DNA of 64,000 bases from Bradyrhizobium septentrionale. Lineage in GTDB: Bacteria > Pseudomonadota > Alphaproteobacteria > Rhizobiales > Xanthobacteraceae. Position 1 is the stretch's first letter, and each line of letters opens with the position of its first letter. The notes under the pieces were generated by a model. It did no database searches. It had not been told where the DNA came from and saw only the letters and a list, made by a program, of their open reading frames with translations. This document shows positions 48,354 to 56,777 of the stretch, piece by piece. A program made the position numbers and the translations under genes. The stretch covers positions 7,830,501 to 7,894,500 of the forward strand of contig NZ_CP088285.1 in NCBI RefSeq assembly GCF_011516645.4, written 5' to 3'.

Positions 48354-48659
48354 ATGACGAAGAAGAGCCGCCGGATGCATTCTCCGGCATTCAAGGCGAA
48401 GGTTGCTTTGGCTGCGGTCAAAGGCGACAAGACGCTGGCGGAGCTGGCGCAACTGTTTGATGTTCATCCGAACCAGATCACGATCTGGAAAAACCAGCTC
48501 CTGGAAGGCGCCGCCGGCGTGTTTGGGCATGACAAGGCGTCGGCCGAGACGCCGGTCGATTTGAAGGCGTTACATGCCAAGATCGGCGAGCTGGCGTTGG
48601 AAAACGATTTTTTGTCCGGCGCGCTCACCAAGGCGGGCCTGCTGAGCGCAAAGCGATGA
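48354..48659 (+). CDS. IS3-family transposase OrfA
   Basis: 101 residues from MTKKSRRMHSPAFKAKVALA with CAGGAG upstream. Helix-turn-helix KTLAELAQLFDVHPNQITIWKNQL, then a leucine-zipper region (LKALHAKIGELALENDFLSGAL). The stop overlaps the orfB ATG, so OrfB is made by coupling or by programmed frameshifting. Confidence 0.93.
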   Translation: MTKKSRRMHSPAFKAKVALAAVKGDKTLAELAQLFDVHPNQITIWKNQLLEGAAGVFGHDKASAETPVDLKALHAKIGELALENDFLSGALTKAGLLSAKR

Positions 48660-49483
48660 TCGACCGCGGTCATGATCTTTCTATCGTGCGCCAGGCGAAG
48701 GTCCTGAAGCTGGCTCGCAGCACGGTCTACTATGAACCTCGGCCAGTTTCGGCCGAGGACCTTGCCTTGATGCGTCGGCTCGATGAGCTGCATCTCGATT
48801 ATCCCTTCGCGGGAGCGCGTATGCAGCGATCGTTGCTGCGGCGGGAGGGCGTATACGCCGGTCGCCGCCACATCGCGACGCTGATGAAGCGCATGGGGAT
48901 CGAGGCGGTCTATCGTCGCCCGAACACGAGTAAGCCGGCACCGGGTCACAAGATCTACCCGTACCTGTTGCGCGGATTGAAGATCGAGCGGCCCGACCAG
49001 GCGTGGGCAATGGACATCACCTACATTCCGATGCGGCGTGGCTTCGTCTATCTCGCGGCGGTCGTCGATGTGTTCAGCCGACGGGTCCTGGCCCATCGCG
49101 TCTCGATCACAATGGAGGCGGCCTTCTGCGTCGAAGCGGTCCAGGAGGCGTTGGCGAAGCACGGCAGGCCCGAGATTTTCAACACGGACCAGGGCAGCCA
49201 GTTCACCAGCCTCGAGTTCACCGATGTGCTGCTGGACGCGAAGATCGCCATCAGCATGGACGGCAAGGGCGCCTGGCGCGACAACGTGTTTGTCGAGCGG
49301 CTCTGGCGCACGGTCAAATACGAAGAAGTTTATCTCCGCGCCTACGACAGCGTGTCCGAGGCGCGAGCGTCAATTGCCAAGTATCTGGCCTTCTACAATC
49401 AGGGACGCCCTCACTCGAGCCTTGACGGGCGCACGCCCGACGAGGCTTACTTCGGCACGCAAGCTATGGTGATGGCCGCATGA
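48656..49483 (+). CDS. IS3-family transposase OrfB (DDE integrase domain)
   Basis: 275 residues. HTH_21 region (LDYPFAGARMQRSLLRREGVYAGRRHIATLMKRMGIEAVY), then an rve integrase core with AWAMDITYIPMRRGFVYLAAVVDVFSRRV (first Asp), IFNTDQGSQFTS (second Asp) and DNVFVERLWRTVKYEEVY (Glu). Ends PDEAYFGTQAMVMAA. Complete DDE triad, so the element may be active. Confidence 0.94.
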   Translation: MIDRGHDLSIVRQAKVLKLARSTVYYEPRPVSAEDLALMRRLDELHLDYPFAGARMQRSLLRREGVYAGRRHIATLMKRMGIEAVYRRPNTSKPAPGHKIYPYLLRGLKIERPDQAWAMDITYIPMRRGFVYLAAVVDVFSRRVLAHRVSITMEAAFCVEAVQEALAKHGRPEIFNTDQGSQFTSLEFTDVLLDAKIAISMDGKGAWRDNVFVERLWRTVKYEEVYLRAYDSVSEARASIAKYLAFYNQGRPHSSLDGRTPDEAYFGTQAMVMAA

Positions 49484-49984
49484 CCGTCGCCGACGATTTT
49501 GTCGTCGCTCTGGTCGGGCTACGCCCTCCCGACGCAACGACAAAATCGTAAGGCCCCGCGTTCAGCATAACCCGGCAGGAATCCACTTAAATCCCGCGGG
49601 GCGCTGTCCAAACAACCGGCGCCAGCTCTGCCATATCCAGGGCGTACCGGTGCGACCACCACGTAGCCCTGTCGCGCAAACCAAAGTGCGGCGTCACGGA
49701 ATTCGATCATGGGAAAGTAGCTTCGCCCCGTCGGGTCAAGCGAAACTCCATGGTTCATCACGACAAGTGGAAATGGACCGCCCCCAATGGGTCGGATCAA
49801 ATAGGCGAGCATCGGGACAGGCGAGGAGGGAATCGCCCACATCTCCTCGTGAACCTGCGGCGCGATCGAGGGAGCAGCCTGCTGCGCGAGCGCCGCGAGC
49901 GGCAAAACCGCAATGCCAGCAATTATTGCAGTGAGGTACCGCCGCCGCATTGGTACGTGCCCCTGCTGTGTATCACTACAGCGT

Positions 49985-50080
49985 AGAACCTTTAACGGAG
50001 ACATCCAAGCATCGAATGTCCGCGTTGAGGCCAGAAGCAGACATTCCGTGCGCAAAGCCCTCGGTGAGTTTGGCACTCCT
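49985..50080. repeat. Dispersed repeat copy
   Basis: The block GCATCGAATGTCCGCGTTGA with AAGCAGACATTCCGTGCGC belongs to a repeat type that often yields a spurious peptide beginning MSAL in this group (recollection). The remaining bases of 49951-50411 show no gene. Confidence 0.45.
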
Positions 50081-50411
50081 CCGCCGAGCGACTTGCGATG
50101 GCTTCCATGCCGGTACGTGGCAGCGCCCGCATTCGGCACTGGTGGGGTAGACGCCGGACGATGTATATTGGGCACGAGGATCAACCGGGATGAGCTTGTT
50201 TGGGGCCGCCAGGTTGTCCGAAGGGGAGCGTCTCGGTGAAGGTTGGTTCGCCAGTTCTGGCTAAGGGCAGCCGCTCAACAATCGCAACGATTTGAACGGG
50301 CTGTCCGGTCAGCGTGGAGCGTCCAACCGTGGAGGCCGTGCCCCAAGTTGATCAATTGTTAGTCAAGCGTGGTCATGCTCGCGCGTAGGCCGCCGTTCGT
50401 CGGGGAATTGC

Positions 50412-52103
50412 ATGAGTAACACGCAGCTTATCTCCGATCTTGAGAAGATCGTCGGAGCGCGGCATGTTCTTACCAAACCGTCGGCCACTCGCCGATTTCG
50501 CAAGGGTTTTCGATTCGGCGACGGTCCTGCGCTGGCCGTAGTCCGTCCGGGATCACTCGTTGAGATGTGGCGAAGCCTGCGAGCCTGTTCCGAGGCGGGC
50601 AAGATAGTCCTCATGCAGGCGGCGAACACGGGACTCACTGGTGGCTCGACTCCAGACGGAGATACCTACGACCGCGAGATCGTCATCATCAGCACTCTCC
50701 GCGTTGCCAAGATCCACCTGATTAGGGACGGGAAGCAAGTCATCTGCCTGCCAGGCGCAACCCTGTTCCAACTTGAAGACATGCTAAATCCAATCGGGCG
50801 GAACCCGCATTCCGTCATCGGGTCGTCTTGCATCGGCGCCTCCGTATTCGGCGGCGTCTGCAATAACTCCGGTGGGGCGCTGATCCATCGGGGTCCAGCA
50901 TTCACCCAGATGACGCTCTATGCCCAGATTGACGACGTTGGACAGGTTCACCTTGTCAACCATCTCGGCATTAGGCTTGGCAATGATCCCGAAACGATCT
51001 TGAAGCGCATCGAAGCGGGTGATTTCCGACCAGAGGACATCGAAGACGATCCGACTCGGCATTGCTCGGATCATGACTACCAGGACCATGTTCGAAAAAT
51101 CGACGAGGAAACCCCTTCCCGGTTCAATGCCGATCCGAAGCGGCTATTCGAGTCCGCTGGCGGCGCCGGGAAGGTGATGATATTTGCTGTCCGTTTGGAC
51201 ACCTTCCCGAAAGAAAAACGGACAACAGTATTTTACATCGGGACGAACAACCCAGACGAACTTGCGCAGATCAGACGACATATACTTGGCAACTTCAAAA
51301 ACCTCCCCATTGAGGGCGAGTACCTGCATCGCGAAGCTTTCGATGTGGCTGAGAAATACGGAAAGGACATGGTCCTCTCGATCCTCTACCTCGGCACGAG
51401 CAAGTTGCCCTTCCTGTTTGCAATGAAGGGCATGTTCGACGCGTTTTGCAGCCGCTTCTCTTTTCTGCCACGCGACCCGTCAGATTGGATCATGTATCTT
51501 TCGACAAAGTTATTTCCGAAATATCTTCCTAAGAGACTGTACGACTATCGGAGTCGCTTCGAACACCATCTGATGCTGAAAATGGCAGACGACGGTATTG
51601 ACGAAGCTCGGAGCTATCTATCTTCGATATTTCCGTCAGCGCAGGGCGCTTGTTTCGAGTGCACTCCGAAAGAAGGCGAGAAAGCGTTCTTGCTCCGCTT
51701 TGCCGCGGCTGGCGCCGCGATTCGCTACCGGACAATCCACCGGCGCGAAGTGTCCGACATTGTCGCCCTGGATGTTGCTCTCCCCCGCAACGAGCGCAGC
51801 TGGTTCGAACACTTACCCGACTCGATAACTTCCAAGCTCATTCACAAGCTCTACTACGGCCACTTCTTCTGTCACGTCTTTCATCAGGACTACGTTGTCA
51901 AGAAGGGTTTCGACCCGATGGAGGTCGAACACGAGATGTGGCGCATTCTCGATCAGCGTCACGCGGAGTATCCGGCCGAACACAACGTTGGGCATCTGTA
52001 CTATGCAAAGCCGTCATTGGTGAGTCACTACAGGTCGCTCGACCCCAGCAACAGCTTCAATCCGGGTATCGGACACACATCGAAGCTCGCCCATTGGAAA
52101 TGA
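50412..52103 (+). CDS. dld: Quinone-dependent D-lactate dehydrogenase
   Basis: 563 residues, the length of E. coli Dld. FAD-binding PCMH domain at the N-terminus (LAVVRPGSLVEMWRSLRACSEAGKIVLMQAANTGLTGGSTPDG, then HSVIGSSCIGASVFGGVCNNSGGALIHRGPAF). The membrane-binding and cap domains follow, with HVFHQDYVVKKG near the C-terminus. Peripheral inner-membrane flavoenzyme oxidising D-lactate to pyruvate with electrons to quinone. Stands alone between repeat copies in the IS-rich zone and is less GC-rich than the core genes, so it may be acquired (inference). Confidence 0.93.
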   Translation: MSNTQLISDLEKIVGARHVLTKPSATRRFRKGFRFGDGPALAVVRPGSLVEMWRSLRACSEAGKIVLMQAANTGLTGGSTPDGDTYDREIVIISTLRVAKIHLIRDGKQVICLPGATLFQLEDMLNPIGRNPHSVIGSSCIGASVFGGVCNNSGGALIHRGPAFTQMTLYAQIDDVGQVHLVNHLGIRLGNDPETILKRIEAGDFRPEDIEDDPTRHCSDHDYQDHVRKIDEETPSRFNADPKRLFESAGGAGKVMIFAVRLDTFPKEKRTTVFYIGTNNPDELAQIRRHILGNFKNLPIEGEYLHREAFDVAEKYGKDMVLSILYLGTSKLPFLFAMKGMFDAFCSRFSFLPRDPSDWIMYLSTKLFPKYLPKRLYDYRSRFEHHLMLKMADDGIDEARSYLSSIFPSAQGACFECTPKEGEKAFLLRFAAAGAAIRYRTIHRREVSDIVALDVALPRNERSWFEHLPDSITSKLIHKLYYGHFFCHVFHQDYVVKKGFDPMEVEHEMWRILDQRHAEYPAEHNVGHLYYAKPSLVSHYRSLDPSNSFNPGIGHTSKLAHWK

Positions 52104-52282
52104 TCGCAGCAAGCCTGCTGCTGGAGCGGCTAACAAGAGATTGAACAACTTAACTAGAATGCCCATTCACGTCGGAAAAGGGCCAACAGCAGTCGTCTGA
52201 CTTCTCGATACCTGATGATACGTATGCTACCTTTGGGCGGTCGTGATATCAGAGAGCCGGCTGCCAATATTATGATGGCCTC

Positions 52283-52729
52283 ATGAACGCATCGATAATT
52301 ACCGCCTTAGCGGCCCTCGCGGGAGCCGCCATAGGCGGCCTCACGTCTGTCTTTGCATCATGGTTGACTCAACATGCACAAGCGAGGACGCAGTGGATTG
52401 CGCAGGACAAACTCCGTCGGCAAGAACTCTACAAGGAATTCATTGAGGCGGCTTCGAAATGCTATGTCGACGCGCTACAGCACGATAAGGCGGACATCCC
52501 AGCGTTGGTCGAACTTTACGTCAGCGTGGCCAGAATGCGTATCTTGTCCTCGCCCAATGTCGTCGAAGGCGCCGAACTGGTGGCACGAAGGATCGTTGAC
52601 ACTTATCTGGCGCCGAACAAAACGTTCCTTGAACTAAGGGAGATGGTCAACAGCGGGACGATCGATCTTCTTCGTGATTTCAGCGAGACCTGCCGCGCAG
52701 AATTCGAGTCGCTTCGTACTCAATTCTGA
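52283..52729 (+). CDS. Hypothetical membrane-anchored protein
   Basis: 148 residues. One N-terminal membrane helix (IITALAALAGAAIGGLTSVFASWLT), then a long helical cytoplasmic part beginning HAQARTQWIAQDKLRRQELYKEFIEAASKCY. Proteins of this layout are common in bacterial genomes without a known function. No operon partner. Confidence 0.7.
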   Translation: MNASIITALAALAGAAIGGLTSVFASWLTQHAQARTQWIAQDKLRRQELYKEFIEAASKCYVDALQHDKADIPALVELYVSVARMRILSSPNVVEGAELVARRIVDTYLAPNKTFLELREMVNSGTIDLLRDFSETCRAEFESLRTQF

Positions 52730-52774
52730 AGAAAGCAACCTTCATGCTTGTGCAGATAGCAACCTAGAACGTCA

Positions 52775-52865
52775 AAAGTGCTGCCAATGTCCGTTCCGGG
52801 TCATTCGCGTCGATTTTGGCATGTCCGCAGCATGTCCGGTTACGAGTTAACGGACGGTCCGTATC
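52775..52865. repeat. Dispersed repeat copy
   Basis: TGTCCGTTCCGGGTCATTCG then CGTCG, matching the 46725-46870 copy, followed by GCATGTCCGG and GTTAACGGAC. No coding potential seen in 52730-53084. Confidence 0.5.
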
Positions 52866-53084
52866 GCAACGCGATACGACAAACTCGCAGCCAACCATCT
52901 AGCGTTCGTCAAGCTTGCATCAATCCGCATTTGGTAGCGTGCCAGTAAGTCCGCTCCCTAGGAGGACTGTGATCAGCCAGCGCGGCTGGCCTCTGGTGGC
53001 GCAGTCGCAGCAACGAATGGTGGCGACGTCGCCGAACGTCGTCATGACGGGCGTGACGACCTTGTGCATCTTGGTCTTCGCAGC

Positions 53085-53272
53085 ACGAGGTTGTCGATCC
53101 CGGTGGCGAGGAAGCAACTCACGGCATCCTGCGGCGTCTCGATGATCGGCTCGTCCTTGACATTGAACGAGGTGTTGAGCAGCATCGGCACGCCGGTCAG
53201 CGCCTCGAACTCCTTCAGCAGGCGGTAGACCACCGGGTTGGTTTCCTCGCGCACGCCCTGCACCCTGACGCG
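53085..53272 (-). pseudogene. Carbamoyltransferase C-terminal fragment
   Basis: Reads RVQGVREETNPVVYRLLKEF, then GVPMLLNTSFNVKDEPIIETPQDAVSCFLATGIDNLVL, the characteristic C-terminus of NodU/HypF-like carbamoyltransferases. The rest of the gene (about 500 residues upstream) is absent and the tail is frame-scrambled. Homology ends abruptly at about 53272, where a different gene fragment begins on the other strand. Confidence 0.75.
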
Positions 53273-53471
53273 TTGCCTGCAGCAGTCGCTTTGTTGTTCG
53301 TCTATGTCGCAAGCACCTCCGCCATCCTGGTCGGCGCCACCACGTCGTCGGCGCAGGCGCAATGGCGCGGACGTGGCTGGGGCTATCGCGGCGGCTGGGG
53401 CCGCGGACGCGGATGGGGGCTATGGCCGCGGCTACGGGTACTACGGCGGTTATGTCGGTCCCCGTTGCTGA
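53273..53471 (+). pseudogene. Truncated, frameshifted Gly/Tyr-rich secreted protein
   Basis: Starts without an ATG at a signal-like LPAAVALLFVYVASTSAILV ... SSAQAQ, then WRGRGWGYRGGWGRGRGW. The natural Gly/Tyr tail (GYGRGYGYYGGYVGPRC, stop at 53471) is in another frame, so a one-base shift has occurred near 53420. The 5' end appears cut at the junction with the carbamoyltransferase fragment. It resembles the type of protein encoded at 58137-58418. Confidence 0.6.
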
Positions 53472-53607
53472 CCGCCCGGCCAAGATAAGCGATCAAGATA
53501 AGCGATAGCGAAGACAGAGATCAGGTGTGTCGGTTCCGGCGCACCTGATTTTGTTTTGAGGGCATCATTTTCTTTAAGCTGATGGCTGACCTGACTCGCG
53601 CAAGAAA

Positions 53608-53631
53608 GAGCCCCGGAAGACGCCGGGGCTC
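53608..53631 (-). terminator. Rho-independent terminator of the cyclase gene
   Basis: GAGCCCCGG/CCGGGGCTC stem. On the minus strand it is followed by TTTCTTG. It lies 188 bases beyond the 53819 stop. The remaining bases of 53472-53818 hold no gene. Confidence 0.7.
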
Positions 53632-53818
53632 TAGTCACGGGAGAGAACGCTTCGGAGGTCAGGACGCGAGGACGAGCCGCCGGCCCGATCACCCAATGCA
53701 TCTACGACGTGCATGTAAGCAGATTCGGCTGCCACAGGCTGTAGCCGTGCCGCAACAACCTGGTGGAATGATCGGCTTGTCCACCGGTTCCCGAAGCTGG
53801 CGGTAAACCCGAAAACGT

Positions 53819-54595
53819 CTAGCCGTCGAGGATCGCGACCGCCCTCGTCCACCCCGCCGAGGCCCGCTCGACCTTCACGGGGAAGCACGACACCATGAAC
53901 CCGGTCGACGGCAACAGCTCCAGATTGTGCAGCTTCTCGATGTGGCAATAGCCGATGTGGCGTCCGGCCTTGTGGCCTTCCCAGATCAGGCTGGCGTCCC
54001 TGGTCTCGGCATATCTCTTTGCGGTGAAGACGAACGGCGCGTCCCAGCTCCAACCGTCGATGCCGGTCAGCCGCACGCCGCGCTCGAGCAGATACATCGT
54101 CGCCTCGTAACCCATGCCGCAGCCCGAATTGACGTAATCGGGCTGGCCGTATTTCGCGCCGGCGCTGGTGTTGACGACGACGATCTCGAGCGGCGACAGC
54201 GTGTGACCGATGCGCTTCAGCTCGGCCTCGACATCGCCCGCGGTCGCGACGTAGCCATCAGGCAAATGCCGGAAGTCGAGCTTCACGCCCGGCTGAAAGC
54301 ACCATTCCAGCGGCACTTCATCGATGGTCCAGGACCGCTCGCCGCGATTCATGGTCGGATGAAAATGCCAGGGCGCATCGAGATGCGTGCCGTTATGGGT
54401 GGAGAGCGAGACCTGCTCGACGGCCCAGCCCTGCCCGTCAGGCAGGTCCTCGGCCTTCAATCCATCGAAGAACTGCAGCATGCGCGGCAGCCCTTGCTGG
54501 TGGTCGATATATTGAATGGTCGGGTGATTGCCCGGCGGATCGGCCGGAACGTCGTTCTGCAGGGGAACGGAGATATCGATCAGTCTGCGCGCCAT
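53819..54595 (-). CDS. Cyclase-family (kynurenine formamidase-like) metal hydrolase
   Basis: 258 residues from MARRLIDISVPLQNDVPADPPG; start supported by GAGAGGAA and the family N-terminus. The metal motif STHNGTHLDAPWHFHP (HXGTHXDXPXH) is intact, with the second-shell GCGMGYEATMYLLERGVRLTGIDGWSWD. The family includes arylformamidases and related amide or lactone hydrolases; the substrate here is unknown. Single-gene unit. Confidence 0.88.
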   Translation of the reverse strand: MARRLIDISVPLQNDVPADPPGNHPTIQYIDHQQGLPRMLQFFDGLKAEDLPDGQGWAVEQVSLSTHNGTHLDAPWHFHPTMNRGERSWTIDEVPLEWCFQPGVKLDFRHLPDGYVATAGDVEAELKRIGHTLSPLEIVVVNTSAGAKYGQPDYVNSGCGMGYEATMYLLERGVRLTGIDGWSWDAPFVFTAKRYAETRDASLIWEGHKAGRHIGYCHIEKLHNLELLPSTGFMVSCFPVKVERASAGWTRAVAILDG

Positions 54596-54872
54596 TGCCG
54601 TTCCTCTCTGATTGTTGTTGTCGAGCTGGGCTAGCTGCCGATCGATACCGCTAAGAACGTCTGCATACATTTGGCGGTGCTCACACGCCGGACCCCGATC
54701 CAGCAAACCCTCTCGCCGCCGGGACACTAGCAGGCAACCGGAACGGGACAAGTTGCCGCATGCCGTTCGACCGCCGGGCCCCATCTGCTCGTGATGCTGC
54801 TCGCACCCTGCGGCCTGCCGCAGCGGCAACGCGCCGCAACGTTGAACCTATTTGCCACCGGGGCGACCCATG

Positions 54873-54951
54873 GGCACTGGGGATTTCAGGGCCCAGTAAT
54901 TCGACGGCGCCGTCTGGACGAGCATATTCCGTCCAGGCGGCGTTGTTGCAT
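54873..54951. repeat. 79-nt structured intergenic element, copy 1
   Basis: Starts GGCACTGGGGATTTCAGGG, which folds as ACTGGG/CCCAGT (54876-54897). A second hairpin CTGGACG/CGTCCAG lies at 54914-54936, and the element ends GTTGCAT. The first 25 bases are identical to copy 2 at 59990-60068 and both copies align without gaps. Lies between the cyclase start and tRNA-Pro. Confidence 0.65.
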
Positions 54952-55042
54952 CAGGCGATACAATTTCGACCCGGGGTTTCCCGCCGCGCGCAGGGCCAGC
55001 GCGGCACGTTCTTGGCGCTTGGCAATTTGCCTTGAGATGGGA

Positions 55043-55119
55043 TGGTCGGGGCAGCTGGATTCGAACCAACGACCTGCAGTACCCAAAACTGCCGCGCTAC
55101 CAGGCTGCGCTATACCCCG
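55043..55119 (-). tRNA. tRNA-Pro (anticodon UGG)
   Basis: Read on the minus strand: acceptor CGGGGTA pairs with TGCCCCG, D arm GCGC/GCGC, anticodon stem GCAGT/ACTGC with loop TTTGGGT (anticodon TGG), T arm GTTGG-TTCGAAT-CCAGC. Discriminator A and CCA are encoded. All four arms fold without mismatch apart from one G-T pair. Confidence 0.96.
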
Positions 55120-55239
55120 ATATTTCCGAGAAGCCCCGTGGATACACGCTTCAGCCAGCGCCAGCAAGGCACCGGTGCGGGACCTCCTGCAGCGAAATCG
55201 GCACCGGTTTCCGTCGCGAAATCGCGTAAAAACAGAGAG

Positions 55240-55719
55240 CTAGCGACCGCCGAACAGCGGATGGGCGACCCGGTCGCCGGCCTGGATGCCGTATTTCTGC
55301 GCGGTGCCCCCGATCACCTCGAGGACGCCCTTGGCGAGCCCCCGCGACGGGATGATCTTGGTCGACAGCGGCTCGGTGTTTTCGGCGATCCGCAGGATGC
55401 GCCCGTCGGCGCGGATGAAGATCATGTCGAGCGAGATGTAGGTGTTCTTCATCCACATCGACACCTCCTGCTCCGGCGAGAAGTCGAACAGCATGCCTTT
55501 GCCGTCCGCGAGCTCCTTGCGGTACATCAGGCCGGTCTCCTTCTCCTGCTCGGTGGTCGCCATTTCGACCGCGAAGACGTGCACGCCGGACCTGGTGACG
55601 ATCTCAAGCGGCTGGACGCTTGCAGCTTGCGCGGCCGGAGCCAAGAGCGCTCCGAACATGACGACGAGGCCGGCCAGCAGCCACGAGCGAAGCCGCCCTA
55701 CAACACGATCGAAATTCAT
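55240..55719 (-). CDS. DUF192 domain exported protein
   Basis: 159 residues from MNFDRVVGRLRSWLLAGLVV with a signal ending PAAQA. DUF192 core: FAVEMATTEQEKETGLMYRKELADGKGMLFDFSPEQEVSMWMKNTYISLDMIFI, then VLEVIGGTAQKYGIQAGDRV. Function of the family is not established. Start chosen for the signal peptide; the open frame begins 31 codons earlier. Confidence 0.85.
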   Translation of the reverse strand: MNFDRVVGRLRSWLLAGLVVMFGALLAPAAQAASVQPLEIVTRSGVHVFAVEMATTEQEKETGLMYRKELADGKGMLFDFSPEQEVSMWMKNTYISLDMIFIRADGRILRIAENTEPLSTKIIPSRGLAKGVLEVIGGTAQKYGIQAGDRVAHPLFGGR

Positions 55720-55853
55720 CGACAAATACTCGCACCGGGAAGATTTTCCGGCGGACCCTAACCCGATGATTGCGGCAAATGCCAGAGCCCAGGAGGCTCG
55801 GCGGCGGCTCACGTTTCCGTCAGGGCGTCCGGCAGGGGGAGGCTTCTTGTCTT

Positions 55854-55902
55854 AAGCATGATCTTTTCGGAAAACCGCTTCGCACTTTTCCGGATCATGC
55901 TT
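55854..55902. repeat. Rhizobial palindromic repeat
   Basis: AAGCATGATC ... TTTTCGGAAAACCGC ... TTTTCCGGATCATGCTT forms a long hairpin. The motif is widely dispersed in Bradyrhizobium-like genomes (established knowledge). It lies directly at the 3' end of the cold-shock gene and may act as its transcript end. Confidence 0.8.
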
Positions 55903-56581
55903 AGTGCGACGACAGCGCCGACGGGCCGGTCTCCGGGTGGATCTCGGCGGCCATCATGCCCTTGGAGCCGGGCCCGAACCGCACCAGCACGTACTGGCCG
56001 GGTCGCAGCTCGGTCATGCCGAAGCGGCGCAGCGTCTCCATGTGCACGAAGATGTCGGGCGTGCCCTCCCCGCAGGTCACGAAGCCGAAGCCGCGCAGCC
56101 GATTGAACCACTTGACCTGCGCGCGCTCGAGCCCGCTGGTCGCGGTCACCGTGACATGGGTTCGCGGCGGCAGCATCTGCGCCGGATGGATCGCGGTCGA
56201 CTCGTCCATCGAGACGATGCGGAAGGCCTGGTAGCCCTTGGCCCGCTGCACGCATTCGACGATCAGCCGTGCGCCCTCATAGGCGGTCTGATAGCCGTCG
56301 CGGCGCAGCACCGTCACATGCAGCAGGATGTCGGGCCAGCCATTGTCGGGAACGATGAAGCCGTATCCCTTCGAGGCGTCGAACCATTTGATGACGCCGG
56401 AGACTTCGACGAGGTTGGCCGCAGCGTCGCCGAGACCGGAGAAGGCGTCCATCGCCGGATCGCGCGGCGCGTTGCCGCTATACTCGCCTTGTCCAATTCT
56501 ACTTTGCCCAACTCCGCCTATCGGCGGTCCGCCGAGCTTCTTGGACTCAAATCCGTCCGACCCCATGACCCCGGACCCCAC
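55901..56581 (-). CDS. Double cold-shock domain protein
   Basis: 226 residues (possibly starting at Met6 or Met44). Two cold-shock domains: VSGVIKWFDASKGYGFIVPDNGWPDILLHVTVLRRDG (about 59-95) and AQVKWFNRLRGFGFVTCGEGTPDIFVHMETLRRFG (about 153-187). Each has the RNP1/RNP2 aromatic residues for single-stranded nucleic acid binding. This double-domain form is typical of alphaproteobacteria. The N-terminal 50 residues are low complexity. Confidence 0.9.
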   Translation of the reverse strand: MGSGVMGSDGFESKKLGGPPIGGVGQSRIGQGEYSGNAPRDPAMDAFSGLGDAAANLVEVSGVIKWFDASKGYGFIVPDNGWPDILLHVTVLRRDGYQTAYEGARLIVECVQRAKGYQAFRIVSMDESTAIHPAQMLPPRTHVTVTATSGLERAQVKWFNRLRGFGFVTCGEGTPDIFVHMETLRRFGMTELRPGQYVLVRFGPGSKGMMAAEIHPETGPSALSSH

Positions 56582-56777
56582 ACATCAAATGCAAATCGCC
56601 GTCGTTGCGGCGCACCCTGTACACGCTGCTCTCCATGACCAACTCACTTGGACACTCATGTGGACGCTGCGCGAATCTCTCAATCAAAAGATAACACTCC
56701 CGGTTGCCGGGCATAGCTAAAAATCGATTCTTGCGGGAACTATGAACAGGCTTGCACAGCCGCGAATCAATCGGGCA

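Larger units (their letters stand above)
48266..49629 (+). mobile_element. Complete IS3-family insertion sequence
   Basis: 1364 bp. Imperfect ends AGAGCTGGCTCCG (left) and CGGCGCCAGCTCT (right). Further inside, similar subterminal repeats contain GTGGATT and CTGCC on both sides. A 3-bp GCC duplication lies at 48263-48265 and 49630-49632. Contains overlapping orfA and orfB. The exact outermost base is inferred from the frame restoration of the interrupted gene. Confidence 0.88.
47696..49950 (-). pseudogene. Secreted alpha/beta-hydrolase gene split by an IS3 element
   Basis: The N-terminal part (49950-49630) starts MRRRYLTAIIAGIAVLPLAA (signal peptide) and runs to APVRPGYG. The C-terminal part (48265-47696) carries the nucleophile motif VGQSGGGWGA, the acid YTRNDSYF and the histidine GDGHFLI. 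Removing the element plus one 3-bp repeat (GCC) joins Tyr-Gly to Ala-Thr in frame (RPGYGATAIEIPERGLF) and gives a 295-residue protein. It looks like a dienelactone-hydrolase-type esterase. The insertion separates the signal peptide from the catalytic triad, so the gene is inactive. Confidence 0.9.

Noticed and set aside
50355..50376. TTGATCAATTGTTAGTCAA as a FixK box before dld
   Set aside because: The half-sites are separated by the wrong distance (11 instead of 6 bases between TTGA and TCAA).
55043..55119. tRNA-Pro as an integration site for the accessory zone at 43-53 kb
   Set aside because: I found no second copy of the tRNA 3' end and no integrase gene in the window, so there is no support for an att site.
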